Made by a program: the position numbers and the translations under genes
Shown here: one piece after another, positions 23,556-23,592 of the stretch
Layout: each line of letters starts with the position of its first letter
How positions within the stretch are numbered: position 1 is the stretch's first letter
Notes under the pieces: generated by a model
The model's input: only the letters and a program-made list of their open reading frames with translations
Database searches by the model: none
What the model was told of the DNA's origin: nothing
Source of the DNA: Chitinophagaceae bacterium
Lineage (GTDB): Bacteria > Bacteroidota > Bacteroidia > Chitinophagales > Chitinophagaceae
DNA: 23,592 bases
Direction: 5' to 3'
Assembly (NCBI GenBank): GCA_021151685.1
Contig: JAGKWS010000061.1
Location: 1-23,592 of the forward strand

Positions 23556-23576
23556 CGTTGTAAAATTTTCGGATTG

Positions 23577-23584
23577 CAAAGGTA
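23577..23584 (-). promoter_or_regulatory. -7 element of rplS
   Basis: TACCTTTG on the minus strand is an exact TAnnTTTG match 21 nt before the ATG. The matching -33 element would lie beyond the right edge of the window. Confidence 0.55.
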
Positions 23585-23592
23585 ATAAAAAA

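Overview
The window reads as chromosomal DNA of a member of the Bacteroidota, most likely from the Chitinophagaceae or a close relative (the family-level call is inference). Evidence seen: several promoters of the phylum's -33 TTTG / -7 TAnnTTTG type with 18-20 nt spacers; almost no recognisable Shine-Dalgarno sequences; and gene families largely confined to this phylum (DUF6029 and DUF5916 outer-membrane proteins, a DUF3276 PUR-type protein, an LTA4H-like lipoprotein aminopeptidase). Several genes start at GTG or TTG.

Layout. 1-572: a small minus-strand reading frame with GC-ended codons and possibly another fragment at the edge, then a long perfect hairpin and tRNA-Ser(UGA). 573-3873: an M1 aminopeptidase lipoprotein and an NRAMP-family metal transporter with an altered metal site, both minus. 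4021-4866: a DUF4349 lipoprotein. 4959-9684: a TlpA-like thioredoxin diverging from a DUF6029 barrel and a DUF5916 protein. 9789-10499: a small beta-barrel protein. 10605-11771: purM. 11845-14255: a minus-strand operon making a CDP-4-keto-6-deoxyhexose (rfbF-rfbG-rfbC). 14457-14861: a DUF3276 protein. 15057-16806: pdhA followed by a membrane-anchored TPR protein. 17144-19527: an MBOAT acyltransferase and an SGNH-like partner, a probable O-acetylation pair. 19528-20368: mostly noncoding, with initiator tRNA-Met and a broken partial copy of it. 20369-22267: dnaK. 22398-22793: a small secreted lipocalin-like protein. 22843-23010: a 55-residue gene with an excellent promoter. 23187-23555: rplS.

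How it fits together. Much of the window serves the cell envelope: outer-membrane barrels with a periplasmic thioredoxin, an activated deoxysugar for surface glycans, a polysaccharide O-acylation pair, and lipoproteins. The rest is housekeeping (purine synthesis, pyruvate dehydrogenase, chaperone, ribosomal protein, two tRNAs). I see no CRISPR array, transposase, toxin-antitoxin pair or recognisable defence system. The most unusual items are the duplicated and broken initiator tRNA with a palindrome in its anticodon region, the NRAMP homologue lacking two standard metal ligands, the short promoter-backed 55-residue gene, and the DUF3276 gene whose apparent first start codon lies inside its own promoter.
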